A stretch of 49,563 nucleotides of DNA from Hyphomicrobiales bacterium (lineage in GTDB: Bacteria > Pseudomonadota > Alphaproteobacteria > Rhizobiales > Rhizobiaceae). The position numbers and the translations under genes are program-made. Below are positions 1 to 8,069 of the stretch, piece after piece (the stretch's first letter is position 1; the number at the start of each line of letters is the position of its first letter). Below the pieces are notes generated by a model. It saw only the letters and a program-made list of their open reading frames with translations. It had not been told where the DNA came from and did not search any database. Where the stretch lies: assembly GCA_900471925.1 (NCBI GenBank), contig UCGV01000037.1, positions 1 through 49,563 on the forward strand. Direction: 5' to 3'.

Positions 1-165
1 GCCACCGTTGTGGCCGTTATTGCCACCGCCGTTATGGCCGTTGTTGCTGCCGCCGTTATGGCCGTTGTTGCCACCGCCGTTATGGCCGTTGTTGCCACCG
101 CCGTTGTGGCCGTTGTTGCCGCCACCGTTGTGGCCGTTATTGCCACCGCCGTTGTGACCGTGGCC
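1..165. repeat. 24-bp tandem repeat coding for GGGNNGHN
   Basis: About six to seven imperfect 24-bp units, each reading roughly GCCACCGTTGTGGCCGTTAT plus TGCC on the + strand. The period is a multiple of three, so length changes keep the frame of the minus-strand protein. Substitutions between units are mostly at third positions, so the repeat is kept at protein level. Confidence 0.85.
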
Positions 166-555
166 GTGGCCATGACCATGGCCGTGACCATTGCCATTGC
201 CGTTACCGTCGCCCTCGCCCTCGCCGTTTCCGTCGCCGTTGCCGTCGCCGCCGCCATTGCCGCCGGTATTGCCATTGCCGCTGCCGTTATCGCCGGTGCT
301 GGTCTGGCCACCGGTGGATCCGCCGCTGCGCGAAGTCTTCTGGCTGGCGCCGAAGCGGTTGCCGCTGCTGTCGTTGTTGATCGTGCGGCTGTCGTCATCC
401 TTCACGATGGACTGGGTGGGCAAACACAGTCTTGCCTCGATCGAGCCTGGCGCAGCCGTGGCGCAGTTGACAACTGCCGGCGCGGCCAATGAGAGGCTGG
501 TGCTTGCCAAGAGGTAAGCAACGGCGACGCTATACTTCGCTGCTTTGCGAATCAT
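1..555 (-). CDS. Secreted Gly/Asn/His-rich repeat protein, C-terminus outside window
   Basis: The reading frame is open from an ATG at 555 leftward to base 1 without a stop, so the C-terminus lies beyond the window. A GGGAG ribosome site sits 6 bases before the ATG. The first ~25 residues form a signal peptide (MIRKAAKYSV, then a hydrophobic stretch ending SLAAP). A short region with two cysteines follows (AAPGSIEARLCLPTQS), then a Ser/Thr/Gly linker, a Gly-Asn/Asp/Glu stretch, a run of alternating Gly-His, and at least six copies of an eight-residue unit GGGNNGHN. No catalytic domain is seen. Family unknown; the regular His and Asn suggest an exported low-complexity protein that might bind metal ions, which is inference only. 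The + strand frames over the same bases are Ala/Val or Pro shadows of the repeat. Confidence 0.75.
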   Translation of the reverse strand, partial: MIRKAAKYSVAVAYLLASTSLSLAAPAVVNCATAAPGSIEARLCLPTQSIVKDDDSRTINNDSSGNRFGASQKTSRSGGSTGGQTSTGDNGSGNGNTGGNGGGDGNGDGNGEGEGDGNGNGNGHGHGHGHGHGHNGGGNNGHNGGGNNGHNGGGNNGHNGGGNNGHNGGSNNGHNGGGNNGHNGG

Positions 556-744
556 TTGTTTCTCCCTAGGTTAACGAGGTGTTAACACGGAGATTTTTTA
601 TATTAGCGAACTGTTAATTCCAAGAATAAACTGTTTATAGCGACACAGTGTCTTAATCTATAGTTAATTACGCAAGTAATAAATTTTATTAAAATTTTAT
701 ACTTAGTCGTGTTATTGTCCGCCCGCACAATAGAGGGGTGATTC
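556..744. other. AT-rich divergent promoter region
   Basis: About 190 bases, much richer in A/T than the flanks, separate two divergent secreted-protein genes. Inverted GTTAAC copies lie near 570-590 (GTTAACGAGGTGTTAAC). Promoters for both genes must be here, but no confident -35/-10 pair was chosen. Confidence 0.4.
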
Positions 745-1314
745 ATGCGGCTATTTATATGTGTTGTTTCCCTTGTGTTCTTTTCCACGCAATTTCAAGC
801 ATTTGCCGGGCAGCTGCTGCCCGTCAGCCGCAGCATCGGCGCCCCGGTAGGGTTCGCCTCGGCCTGCGCGCGCTATCAATGGCTCTGCCACACGAGCTCG
901 GCCCACCCGCTGCAGGCGGATGCCGGCATGGCGCTGTTGCGCAAGGTCACCCGCTCGGTGAACCAGAGCGTGCGCTCGGTGGAAGACGGCGCCGGCCACG
1001 GCGACATCTGGACGCTGCCCTCATCCGGCCGGGGTGATTGCGAGGATTACGCGCTGCAGAAGATGAAGGACCTGATCGATGCCGGCTTCCCCGCAGACCG
1101 GCTGGCGCTCTCGGTGGTGATCGGCCCGCGCGATGAAAACCACGTCGTGCTCATCGCCCGCATGGATGACGGCGACTATGTGCTGGATAATCTCAACAAC
1201 GCGGTGAAGGCCTGGCGGGCGACACCCTATACATTCCTCGCGACCCAGGATTTCCGGGCACGCGCCACCTGGCGGGTGACGCTGGCTGGGCCGAGGGCGA
1301 ACGAGTTTTCGTGA
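745..1314 (+). CDS. Transglutaminase-like cysteine protease (BTLCP / DUF920 family)
   Basis: A 189-residue exported protein with a signal peptide at residues 1-21 ending QAFA. The catalytic triad of the bacterial transglutaminase-like cysteine proteinase family is visible: Cys99 in GRGDCEDYALQK, His133 in ENHVVLIAR and Asp148 in YVLDN. Length matches the family (about 180-230). Members include LapG, a periplasmic protease that releases surface adhesins, but rhizobial paralogues without a neighbouring LapD are of unknown target; no LapD or adhesin gene is seen here. It is divergent from the repeat protein at 1-555, which might be a substrate or partner, though only proximity supports this. Confidence 0.85.
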   Translation: MRLFICVVSLVFFSTQFQAFAGQLLPVSRSIGAPVGFASACARYQWLCHTSSAHPLQADAGMALLRKVTRSVNQSVRSVEDGAGHGDIWTLPSSGRGDCEDYALQKMKDLIDAGFPADRLALSVVIGPRDENHVVLIARMDDGDYVLDNLNNAVKAWRATPYTFLATQDFRARATWRVTLAGPRANEFS

Positions 1315-1383
1315 TGGAGTGATGGGCGCCTGTAGTCGGCGCACTGCAAGTAGCGACGTCGCGGTATAGCGGGAACGCCCCCC

Positions 1384-1680
1384 TCACTCCATCCCGAAGG
1401 ATGCCCGCGCCGTCAGGCACTCCGCATCGCCCGGCATGCAGGCGCGGCAGACATCCGGCCGCAGGCCGTAGATCGAGCAGGATGCCTCCTTGCCGATCGT
1501 GCCCTTCAACGCCGTGCAGCGGTTTCCCTCGCAGCGCATGCCGGACTGATCTTCCGCCACGAACTGCGGCGGGATCAGGTCGAGATCGGCCTCCAGCTCG
1601 GTGGAAAAGCGCGGCCAGTCGCTGGAATAGGAGCAGCAGGCGCCGCAGGTCTGGCAGTTGAGTTCGGATTGTAAGGTCAT
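1384..1680 (-). CDS. YkgJ-family cysteine-cluster protein
   Basis: A 98-residue protein with the CxxCxxCC cluster near the N-terminus (NCQTCGACCSYS) and further cysteines in CEGNRC, ASCSIYGLRPDVCRACMPGDAEC. This pattern defines the YkgJ/CxxCxxCC family (PF03692), thought to bind zinc or an iron-sulfur cluster; function unknown. Eight or more Cys in under 100 residues make a metal site very likely. The gene is convergent with the protease gene on its left. Confidence 0.85.
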   Translation of the reverse strand: MTLQSELNCQTCGACCSYSSDWPRFSTELEADLDLIPPQFVAEDQSGMRCEGNRCTALKGTIGKEASCSIYGLRPDVCRACMPGDAECLTARASFGME

Positions 1681-1840
1681 GGGCCGCTCATATCACCCGG
1701 ACCGCGCAACATGCAAAACACATCATGATCGCGCGGGCGTTTTTCAGCCATTGCAACTTTTCTGGCGCCTCCCCGCAATAATGCTAAAGTAAAAATCATC
1801 CTGCAGCATTGGGCAAAACAATATCCGGAGGGGGATATTC

Positions 1841-3175
1841 ATGAAGCTGACAAGAAAACAGTTCGGCCTCGGCATGGTTGCCGCAGGTCTCGGCACACGA
1901 ACGACTGCGCAGGCGAGCGAAGTTGCCGGCCAGGGGGCGGCACCGGCAGCACAGAATGTTCCGACGACGCCGATGGCGGCGCATCAGGCGAGCTATTTCT
2001 TCAAGAATTCCGCCTTCGAATATGTGCTGCTGACGAGCCTCGGGCGCGCCTATTATCAGGCCGGCAATGTCGGCAAGGTTCTCTATCTCACGCGCCAGAT
2101 CGAGGATGGCAATTTCGACAGCGCCTACAATGCCATGATCGCGGCCGGCGACGAGGCGCGCATCATCGCGGAGGATTCGCTTGCCGGCGGCCACAAAGAA
2201 AGCGCCCGTCAGGCCCTGCTCTGGGCGCAGAACCATTATGACTGCGCCACCTATTTCGCCGATGGCACCGGTGATGCGACCAAGATCGTGGCCGCATGGC
2301 AGATGATGGACGATTGCTGGCTGAAATCATTGCCGCTCTTCGAGCCGTCGATCGAGCAGGTGGAAATCCCTTACGAGAATACCACGCTGCGCGGCTTCTA
2401 TTTCCGCGGCAAGGGCAGCGCGGAAAAACGGCCGCTGCTGATCCTCGTCAATGGCAGCGATGGCTCGGCACTCGATATGTGGATGATGGGTGCCGCCGGC
2501 GGCACGGCACGCGGCTATGATTGCCTGACCTTCGACGGCCCCGGCCAGGGTTACGCGTTGTGGAAACAAGGCATGCCCTTCCGTCCCGATTTCGAGCATG
2601 TGGTGACGCCGGTCGTCGATTTTGCGCTGACGCGGCCTGATGTCGATCCCAAACGCATCGCCATCCAGGGCATCAGCCAGGGCGGCTACTGGGTGCCGCG
2701 CGCTGTCGCCTTCGAAAAACGTATCGCCGCCGCGATCGCCGATCCCGGCGTTACTGATGTCTCCACCTCCTGGACCGCCAGCCTGCCGCCGCCGATGCTG
2801 GCGCTGCTGAAGGCCGGCAAGAAGGAGGAATTCGATGGCTACATGGCCAAGATGCTGGACCCGGCAACGAAGAACGCGCTCGCCTTCCGCATGCGCCCCT
2901 ATGGCGTCACCTCCTATTTCGATGCCTTCACGGCGACGATGGCCTACCGGCTGCAGGATGTTGCGGACAAGATCACCTGCCCGATGCTGATTACCGAACC
3001 CGCCAACGAAGCCTTCTGGCCGGGCCAATCGCAGCAGCTCTACGCGATGCTGAAAGGCCCGAAGATGATGGCCGCCTTCGCCGCCTCCGACGGGGCGGAT
3101 CTGCATTGCGAGCCCGGCGGCTACGGGCTCCGGGATCTCCGGGTGTTCAACTGGCTGGACAAGGTTCTGGGGTGA
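1841..3175 (+). CDS. Exported alpha/beta-hydrolase (FrsA / dihydropseudooxynicotine hydrolase-like)
   Basis: 444 residues. The N-terminus (TRKQFGLGMVAAG, ending TTAQA) is an export signal resembling but not matching a twin-arginine motif (Arg-Lys rather than Arg-Arg). A helical cap-like region covers roughly residues 50-160; the hydrolase core follows, with an oxyanion strand LLILVNGSDGS, the nucleophile elbow GISQGG (Ser279) and a catalytic His in DLHCEPGG near the C-terminus. The acid is probably in TEPANEAFW. The family includes 2,6-dihydropseudooxynicotine hydrolase and FrsA-like C-C or ester hydrolases; substrate not predictable. GGAGGGGG lies just upstream of the ATG. Stands alone. Confidence 0.8.
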   Translation: MKLTRKQFGLGMVAAGLGTRTTAQASEVAGQGAAPAAQNVPTTPMAAHQASYFFKNSAFEYVLLTSLGRAYYQAGNVGKVLYLTRQIEDGNFDSAYNAMIAAGDEARIIAEDSLAGGHKESARQALLWAQNHYDCATYFADGTGDATKIVAAWQMMDDCWLKSLPLFEPSIEQVEIPYENTTLRGFYFRGKGSAEKRPLLILVNGSDGSALDMWMMGAAGGTARGYDCLTFDGPGQGYALWKQGMPFRPDFEHVVTPVVDFALTRPDVDPKRIAIQGISQGGYWVPRAVAFEKRIAAAIADPGVTDVSTSWTASLPPPMLALLKAGKKEEFDGYMAKMLDPATKNALAFRMRPYGVTSYFDAFTATMAYRLQDVADKITCPMLITEPANEAFWPGQSQQLYAMLKGPKMMAAFAASDGADLHCEPGGYGLRDLRVFNWLDKVLG

Positions 3176-3270
3176 GACCGGGGGTGCATGGAAGAGCCTT
3201 TCCCCACAGCTGGAAGGGCTGTCGAATGGGGCTGCACGAAAATCGAGAATACTCATTGGGGGATGAGGCG

Positions 3271-3696
3271 ATGGACGAAGATCATACGAAACGCATGATC
3301 CTTGAATTCCTGAGGAAGCACACCCTGGCGGTCATCGCGACATGCCACCGCAACGGAACGCCGGAGGCGGCGACGATCGACCTTTCGGTGCGGGACAATC
3401 TCGAGATCGTGTTCAGCACCTTCACGCACACGCGAAAATTCGACAATCTCGCAGAGCGCCCCGGCGTCGCCTTCGTTGTCGGATGGGACGACAACATCAC
3501 CGTTCAATACGAGGGTGAAGCAACAAGGGTTCCCGCCGCAGATATCGAACAATACCTGGAAGCCTATCTCACCAGCCTTCCGGCCGCCACGGAGTTCATC
3601 GAGAGAGGGGCCGTGTTGTTCAAGGCGACGCCGCGCTGGATTCGATATTCCGATTTCAACAAGGAGCCTCCCGAGCTGCTCGTGATTCAATTCTGA
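3271..3696 (+). CDS. Pyridoxamine 5'-phosphate oxidase-family (split-barrel flavin) protein
   Basis: 141 residues from an ATG at 3271, preceded by GGGGGATGAGGCG, which decides this start over in-frame ATGs at 3106 and 3226. The sequence shows the N-terminal split-barrel pattern: a helix (FLRKHTLAVIAT), GTPEAATIDLSV, then FSTFTHTRKFDNLAERPGVAFVVGWDD. These small PNPOx-like proteins bind FMN, F420 or heme, and many are uncharacterised general-stress proteins. It is not the biosynthetic PdxH, which is longer and has a different C-terminus. Confidence 0.8.
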   Translation: MDEDHTKRMILEFLRKHTLAVIATCHRNGTPEAATIDLSVRDNLEIVFSTFTHTRKFDNLAERPGVAFVVGWDDNITVQYEGEATRVPAADIEQYLEAYLTSLPAATEFIERGAVLFKATPRWIRYSDFNKEPPELLVIQF

Positions 3697-3821
3697 CGGA
3701 CGCATGCGGCAGATGCCACCAACGCCCGCTTCCGGCCCTAACGCCATCGGCTATTACATATCTGCGTTGCAGAATAGGACATATGCCTTTGCCTGAGATG
3801 GGATCATAAGGCGCGCAGCAG

Positions 3822-4067
3822 ATGCATGTGAGAGTCTTCGATATGGATTGGGTCCCAGTAGTCTTCGTTACGTTCAAGGTTGCCGCGTTGGGAATTGCCA
3901 TGTTCTTCGCCGTCAAGTGGCATTACGATCGAGGCGAGAAGGCGGAGAGGCGAGCGCTGCTGCGAACGGGCGGCAAGATGGCTGCCGTCTTCACGCTGGC
4001 GGTAGTAGGCGTGGGGCTCGTCGCCTTCGTCCTGAGCAGGATGCTCGGCTTGGACCTGAGCCTCTGA
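3822..4067 (+). CDS. Small two-helix membrane protein
   Basis: 81 residues (or 74 from an ATG at 3843). Two hydrophobic helices, about residues 10-29 and 52-73, are joined by a charged loop (KWHYDRGEKAERRALLR). No family recognised. The ribosome site is weak for both starts, so the choice is open. Confidence 0.6.
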   Translation: MHVRVFDMDWVPVVFVTFKVAALGIAMFFAVKWHYDRGEKAERRALLRTGGKMAAVFTLAVVGVGLVAFVLSRMLGLDLSL

Positions 4068-4242
4068 CGATCACGTCATTGATGGACCTGGCCCCGCAGG
4101 GTCGAGGTTAGCCGGCCTCCTTCGATGGGCAGGATAGTCCCGTGATCGGGTGTGTTCTAAAGACGCTGGAAGAGGCTGCGGCAGGTTGATCCCCGCCTCC
4201 TTTGGTGGAGAGCGGTTTTCTCCTCCTATTGAACAGCCGCAC

Positions 4243-4268
4243 GGAACCCCTGCCCCACAAAGGCGTTT
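4243..4268 (+). promoter_or_regulatory. EcfG-type general stress promoter
   Basis: GGAAC at 4243-4247, a 16-base spacer, and CGTTT at 4264-4268. This matches the EcfG promoter consensus of alphaproteobacteria (GGAAC-N16/17-CGTT). The -10 element lies about 32 bases before the ATG of the DUF3597 gene at 4300, the right distance for a promoter. Confidence 0.7.
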
Positions 4269-4299
4269 CCCTATCGCCACCACCGGAGGAGGGATTCCC

Positions 4300-4773
4300 A
4301 TGGGCATTTTCGACCGCATCAAGCACGCGATTTTCGGCCAGGCGCAGGCTGCCGAGGCAGCAACGGCGACGACCGCAGCACCTGCCGCTTCCGCCGCACC
4401 CGCCAGCTCGGCGCCGGCAGCAGCCGCACCGGCATCCTCGGCAACAGCGGCCTCGCCCGCACCCACCACCAATCCCGCACCGCCGCCGCCCAAACCGGCA
4501 GCATCGCAGATGCAGCAGGTCGATATCGAGCAGATGCTGAATGCCGCGGTGAAAAAATCAGGCCAGAAGCTCGACTGGCGCCATTCGATCGTCGACCTCA
4601 TGAAGGCGCTCGGGATGGATGCGAGCCTTGCCGAACGCAAGGAGCTGGCCGGCGAACTCGGCTATGGCGGCGATACCAGCGACAGCGCCAAGATGAACAC
4701 CTTCCTGCACAAGGCGCTGATGAAGAAGCTTGCCGAAAACGGCGGCAAGGTGCCGGCCGATCTGCTGGATTGA
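4300..4773 (+). CDS. DUF3597 domain protein
   Basis: 157 residues from an ATG at 4300 behind a strong GGAGGAGGG site (upstream in-frame ATG at 4150 rejected). The N-terminus MGIFDRIKHAIFG is an amphipathic helix, followed by a ~50-residue Ala/Pro/Ser linker and a C-terminal domain from about residue 75 (VDIEQMLNAAVKKSGQKLDW onward) typical of DUF3597. The fold resembles the LysM-associated protein YgaU and is assigned no enzyme activity. The promoter at 4243 points to induction by the general stress response. Confidence 0.85.
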   Translation: MGIFDRIKHAIFGQAQAAEAATATTAAPAASAAPASSAPAAAAPASSATAASPAPTTNPAPPPPKPAASQMQQVDIEQMLNAAVKKSGQKLDWRHSIVDLMKALGMDASLAERKELAGELGYGGDTSDSAKMNTFLHKALMKKLAENGGKVPADLLD

Positions 4774-4800
4774 GACAGCGCAGACAGCGCCCGCACAGCA

Positions 4801-5373
4801 TCACCGGCCGGCGACGGAAGGCCCGATGCGTCCTGCCGCCAGCAACGCCGTCATCAGCGAGGCGACATGCAGCGCCTGGCCGAGCAGGCCGGCGCTGAGA
4901 CCCGCCAGCACCTCTGCCACCGGCAGGCGATGCACCGTCAACCCCTCCTCGCCGGCATCGAGCCGCTGCGGGCCTGAGGGCACGGCATTGCGTGCGAGAT
5001 AGATGTGCAGCCGGTTCGTATGCGAGGCCGGGTTCGGATAGAGCGTGGTGACGAACTCCATCTGCCCGGCGCGATAGCCGGTCTCCTCTTCCAGCTCGCG
5101 CCGCGCGGCCTCCGCCGGATCGACATCGTCGGCCTCGACACCGCCGCCTGGCAGTTCCAGAAATGTCCTGCCGGCCGCGTGGCGATACTGGCGCACCAGC
5201 AGCAGCTCGTCATCGGGCGTGATGGCGACGATATTCACCCAGTCCGGATAGGTGAGGACGTAATAGGGCGCGATCTTGCGGCCCTCGGGGGTCTGGCAGG
5301 TTTCCGCGCTGAGATCGATCCAGCGATCCTTGACGAGGGTGCGGGTCTCCAGCGTTTTCCAGGTGTCTGTCAC
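4801..5373 (-). CDS. Nudix hydrolase, ADP-ribose pyrophosphatase-like
   Basis: 190 residues. The Nudix box is present (LPGGGVEADDVDPAEAAR followed by RELEEETGY), with the catalytic REUxEExGU half intact; the first Glu of the consensus is replaced by Val with Asp one place earlier. N-terminal strands (DRWIDLSAETCQTPEG) and LLLVRQYRHAAGR fit the ADP-ribose/nucleoside-diphosphate-sugar branch (NudF-like). The expected reaction is hydrolysis of a nucleoside diphosphate linked to another moiety, in the cytoplasm. It lies 59 bases downstream of plsY on the same strand and may be cotranscribed. Confidence 0.85.
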   Translation of the reverse strand: MTDTWKTLETRTLVKDRWIDLSAETCQTPEGRKIAPYYVLTYPDWVNIVAITPDDELLLVRQYRHAAGRTFLELPGGGVEADDVDPAEAARRELEEETGYRAGQMEFVTTLYPNPASHTNRLHIYLARNAVPSGPQRLDAGEEGLTVHRLPVAEVLAGLSAGLLGQALHVASLMTALLAAGRIGPSVAGR

Positions 5374-5432
5374 GGTTGGGTGGTTCCGGTTGTGCGTGGT
5401 CGTCGTTTATCGGTTGGAAGCTGACATTTTCC

Positions 5433-6068
5433 TCAATCTCCCGCCACCTTCCCCAGTCGCGGCTCCGCCCCTGCCATCAGCCGCTGGATATTCGCCCTGT
5501 GCCGCGCGATCACATAGATCCCGCCCGATATCACCAGCAGCCGGTAGGCAAGCGGCTGTTCCAGCCCGCAGACAAGCAGGATGGCCGTGACGGCCGCCAG
5601 CATCGAGCCGAGCGATACGATGCGGAAAAGCGCAAGCACCGCGGCAAACACCGCCACCGCCCCGAGTCCGACAGGCCATGACATGGCGAGCAGCACCCCA
5701 AGTCCCGTCGCCGCCGACTTGCCGCCGGAAAATTTCAGCCAGACCGAGCGCCCATGCCCGATCAGCGCCCCGAGCCCCGCAAGGCAGACGGCCCAGGGTA
5801 AAGCATCGGGCAGATCACCCGCAAAACGCAGGCAGAACCAGCGGGCAAAGGCAATGGCCGCCACACCCTTCAGCACATCGATGACAAGGACGCCAAGTGC
5901 CGGCCACTTGCCGAGGATGCGTAATACATTGGTGGCGCCGGTGGATTTCGAGCCGTGCTCGCGGATATCGATGCCGCGCAAGAGCCGCCCCGCCAGATAG
6001 CCCGTGGGCAGGGAGCCAAGGAGATAGGCGGCGGCAAAGGCGGCAAGAAGGGGCATGAGGTAGGGCAT
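5433..6068 (-). CDS. plsY: Glycerol-3-phosphate acyltransferase PlsY
   Basis: 211 residues from an ATG at 6068; the longer open frame to 6401 is not coding in character. Multiple membrane helices carry the three PlsY motifs: GSLPTGYLAGRL, the acyl-phosphate/G3P site HGSKSTGATNVLR, and GHGRSVWLKFSGGKSAATGLG. PlsY transfers the acyl group of acyl-phosphate to sn-glycerol 3-phosphate to make lysophosphatidate, the first step of membrane phospholipid synthesis. No clear Shine-Dalgarno is seen before 6068, and a second Met four codons in is possible. Confidence 0.93.
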   Translation of the reverse strand: MPYLMPLLAAFAAAYLLGSLPTGYLAGRLLRGIDIREHGSKSTGATNVLRILGKWPALGVLVIDVLKGVAAIAFARWFCLRFAGDLPDALPWAVCLAGLGALIGHGRSVWLKFSGGKSAATGLGVLLAMSWPVGLGAVAVFAAVLALFRIVSLGSMLAAVTAILLVCGLEQPLAYRLLVISGGIYVIARHRANIQRLMAGAEPRLGKVAGD

Positions 6069-6232
6069 GGCGGGCACCGTGGCGGGATTTTTGTGGTGGT
6101 GGTTTAGCGGGTTATCGGCCTGGCGGCTATGGTGCGGGAGGCGGATGACGGGTTGAAGGGCCGAGTTATGACTCCATGCATCCTTTTCCCCGCTCGAACG
6201 TTTCCACACCGTCAGCGAATAAGGAGACCGAA

Positions 6233-6730
6233 ATGCCCAACACCGCAGGCAGGGACGCCGTTGAAGGCATGGACGAACTGAAGGAAGCGACCGGGCAGGA
6301 CGCGACCGGGCAGAACGGGCCTGACCATTCCATCCGTCACGAGGGCTTCGAGAGCGAGGCGGAGTACCGCGCCTATCTGGAGGCCGTGGCCGAGGATGCA
6401 CCGGCGGAGGAAATCTTCATCGACGTGGAGCGCGCTGCTGCTCGCGAGGAGCTGGAGCGGCAGGTGCATGAGCTGCGGACCGAGATCGAAAACCTCACCG
6501 CCCGCCTGCATATCATCCGCCATCAGGCCGGCAGCGTGGTGACGGAAAACCTGCGCTGGGCCGATGCGAGCGCGCATGACCAGCTCGGCGATTATCCCTG
6601 GCTGAAGCTCTCGGGCGCAATGGCGGCGGCGTTTCTGGTTGGCAAGGCACTGCAGCGCCTGCCCTTCGGCTCGCTGGCGACGGCGGCCACGCCGATGCTG
6701 ATTGCGGCGGCACGGGAGAGACGGCGATAG
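6233..6730 (+). CDS. Coiled-coil protein with C-terminal membrane segment
   Basis: 165 residues; the ATG at 6233 is preceded by AAGGAGACCGAA, which favours it over the in-frame ATG at 6176. An acidic N-terminal half is followed by a predicted coiled coil (about residues 70-100: ERQVHELRTEIENLTARLHI) and a hydrophobic segment near residues 127-155. This layout resembles the ElaB/YqjD-like ribosome or membrane-anchored stress proteins, but identity is not established. Divergent from plsY. Confidence 0.7.
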   Translation: MPNTAGRDAVEGMDELKEATGQDATGQNGPDHSIRHEGFESEAEYRAYLEAVAEDAPAEEIFIDVERAAAREELERQVHELRTEIENLTARLHIIRHQAGSVVTENLRWADASAHDQLGDYPWLKLSGAMAAAFLVGKALQRLPFGSLATAATPMLIAAARERRR

Positions 6731-6834
6731 GTGGGTGGTGTGTGTTTGAATTCGCTAGCCGGATTTGATGATCGGCGAGGTTGGCGCGCGTGGCCCCACC
6801 GCTCCCCGTCCAGCTAAGGCGCAAACTCCTCCTC

Positions 6835-6994
6835 CCCTCATTCCTGTGCTTGTCACAGGAATCCAGCAGCCGCGTGTCTACGCGGCGGGAGACTTTGCTT
6901 GTACGGCGACGCCATAAGTCTATCAGATATAAGAGTCTTTTCGGCTTGCAGACGCAAGCCGGCTGGATTCCTGTGACAAGCACAGGAATGAGGG
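6835..6994. repeat. Rhizobial mosaic-type palindromic element, copy 1
   Basis: A 160-bp element with 28-bp perfect terminal inverted repeats: 6835-6862 begins CCCTCATTCCTGTGCTTGTC, and 6967-6994 is its exact reverse complement. Inner hairpins (CCGCGTGTCTACGCGG and CGGCTTGCAGACGCAAGCCG) lie next to the arms. No open frame. Related copies are at 21910-23224, 23357-23505 and the right window edge. The structure resembles rhizobial RIME elements or a small nonautonomous transposon. Confidence 0.85.
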
Positions 6995-7063
6995 AGGATG
7001 GGGCTGGCGCCTCGCTTCACCGGCGCCAAGCGCCCCCGCCCCAGCCTCCAGACAACTATCCTC

Positions 7064-7282
7064 CTACCGCCGAAACTTCCGCCGCGCCGCCCGCGTGACA
7101 CTCTCGCCAAGGATCCCGAGACAGCCCACGCATAGCGCCACCGCCCCGACCGTCGGGCCAAACAGCCCCTCCTCCACCGCAAGCCCGACACCGAGCACCA
7201 GCAGCAGGCTGAGCAGCGCCAGCGCTCCGTCATCGATGAACATGCCGATCAATTCCTTGAAGGCGATCTTGAGAATGGTCAT
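7064..7282 (-). CDS. Small membrane protein partner of the COG4280 gene
   Basis: 72 residues; its ATG overlaps the stop of the upstream gene as ATGA (7279-7282), so translation is probably coupled. Two hydrophobic segments (about residues 19-36 and 40-58) follow an amphipathic N-terminus (TILKIAFKELIGMFIDDGALAL). A basic tail ends RAARRKFRR. No known family, but pairing with the larger membrane protein suggests a subunit. Confidence 0.75.
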   Translation of the reverse strand: MTILKIAFKELIGMFIDDGALALLSLLLVLGVGLAVEEGLFGPTVGAVALCVGCLGILGESVTRAARRKFRR

Positions 7283-8034
7283 TGGGCGACAGGCTCCGAA
7301 TGCGAGATATAGTAGCCGCGCAGCATTTTCACGGCGATGAAGGAGAAGATGGCGAGGCCGGCGAAGATGCCGATGAGCGAGAGGTCGGCGCCCGGCCAGT
7401 CGGTGCCGATGCCCTCGCCCACCCAGAAGATGCCGAAGGCCGTCAGCATCAGGCCGACGACGAATTTCAGGGTGTTTTCCGGGACGGTCGAGAGCGGCTT
7501 GTGGACGAGGAAACCGATGAGGAGGACGGCGATGCAGGCGATCAGGGCGCCGAGGCTGGCATAGGGGAGCATGCCGGGACGCGCGCCGGTGGCGATGACG
7601 ATGAAGACCACCTCGATGCCTTCGAGCAGCACCGCCTTGAAGGCTGCCGTGCCCGCCAGGAAATCGGCGCGGCGGTCGGCTGCCTGCGCCTTCAGCTGGT
7701 CGGTTTCGGCGGCGAAGGCCTTTTCCTCGTCGTGCAGCGCGATATAGCCCGAGGCGCGCAGGATCGCCTTTCTCAGCCACCGCATGCCGAACAGGATCAG
7801 TAGCGTGCCGATCACGAATTGCAGGATCTCGATCGGGATCAGGCCGAGAAGCGGGCCGAAGATCAGCACCAGCACGAAGAGCACGGCGAGCGCCAGCCCC
7901 GTGCCGATGAAGGCCGGGCGCCAGCTCTGCGTGACGCCGACGGCGAGGATGATGGTGAAGGCTTCCACGACTTCCACGAAGGAGCCGAGGAAGGCGGCAG
8001 TCATAGTCGAGGTGATGCTTGTGAGTGTTATCAT
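7279..8034 (-). CDS. COG4280-type integral membrane protein, possible cation transporter
   Basis: 251 residues, about six to seven membrane helices. Two related acidic motifs stand in the two halves: FVEVVEAFTIILAVG near residue 20 and VLLEGIEVVFIVIATGAR near residue 133. Duplicated membrane Glu motifs of this kind recall metal permeases such as FTR1 and the GDT1 family, but COG4280 itself is uncharacterised. It follows the ABC transporter ATPase by 35 bases on the same strand, so it may be part of that operon. Role as metal or cation transporter is inference. Confidence 0.75.
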   Translation of the reverse strand: MITLTSITSTMTAAFLGSFVEVVEAFTIILAVGVTQSWRPAFIGTGLALAVLFVLVLIFGPLLGLIPIEILQFVIGTLLILFGMRWLRKAILRASGYIALHDEEKAFAAETDQLKAQAADRRADFLAGTAAFKAVLLEGIEVVFIVIATGARPGMLPYASLGALIACIAVLLIGFLVHKPLSTVPENTLKFVVGLMLTAFGIFWVGEGIGTDWPGADLSLIGIFAGLAIFSFIAVKMLRGYYISHSEPVAQ

Positions 8035-8069
8035 ATTCTTATGCCGTTTTCTTGATTCTGTTTATGAGT

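Noticed and set aside
1..165. Possible CRISPR array at the 24-bp repeats
   Set aside because: Units are directly adjacent with no unique spacers and are in frame in a signal-peptide protein.
10..517. Long + strand frames rich in Ala/Val or Pro over the left repeat
   Set aside because: They are shadows of the 24-bp repeat; the minus frame has a start, ribosome site and signal peptide.
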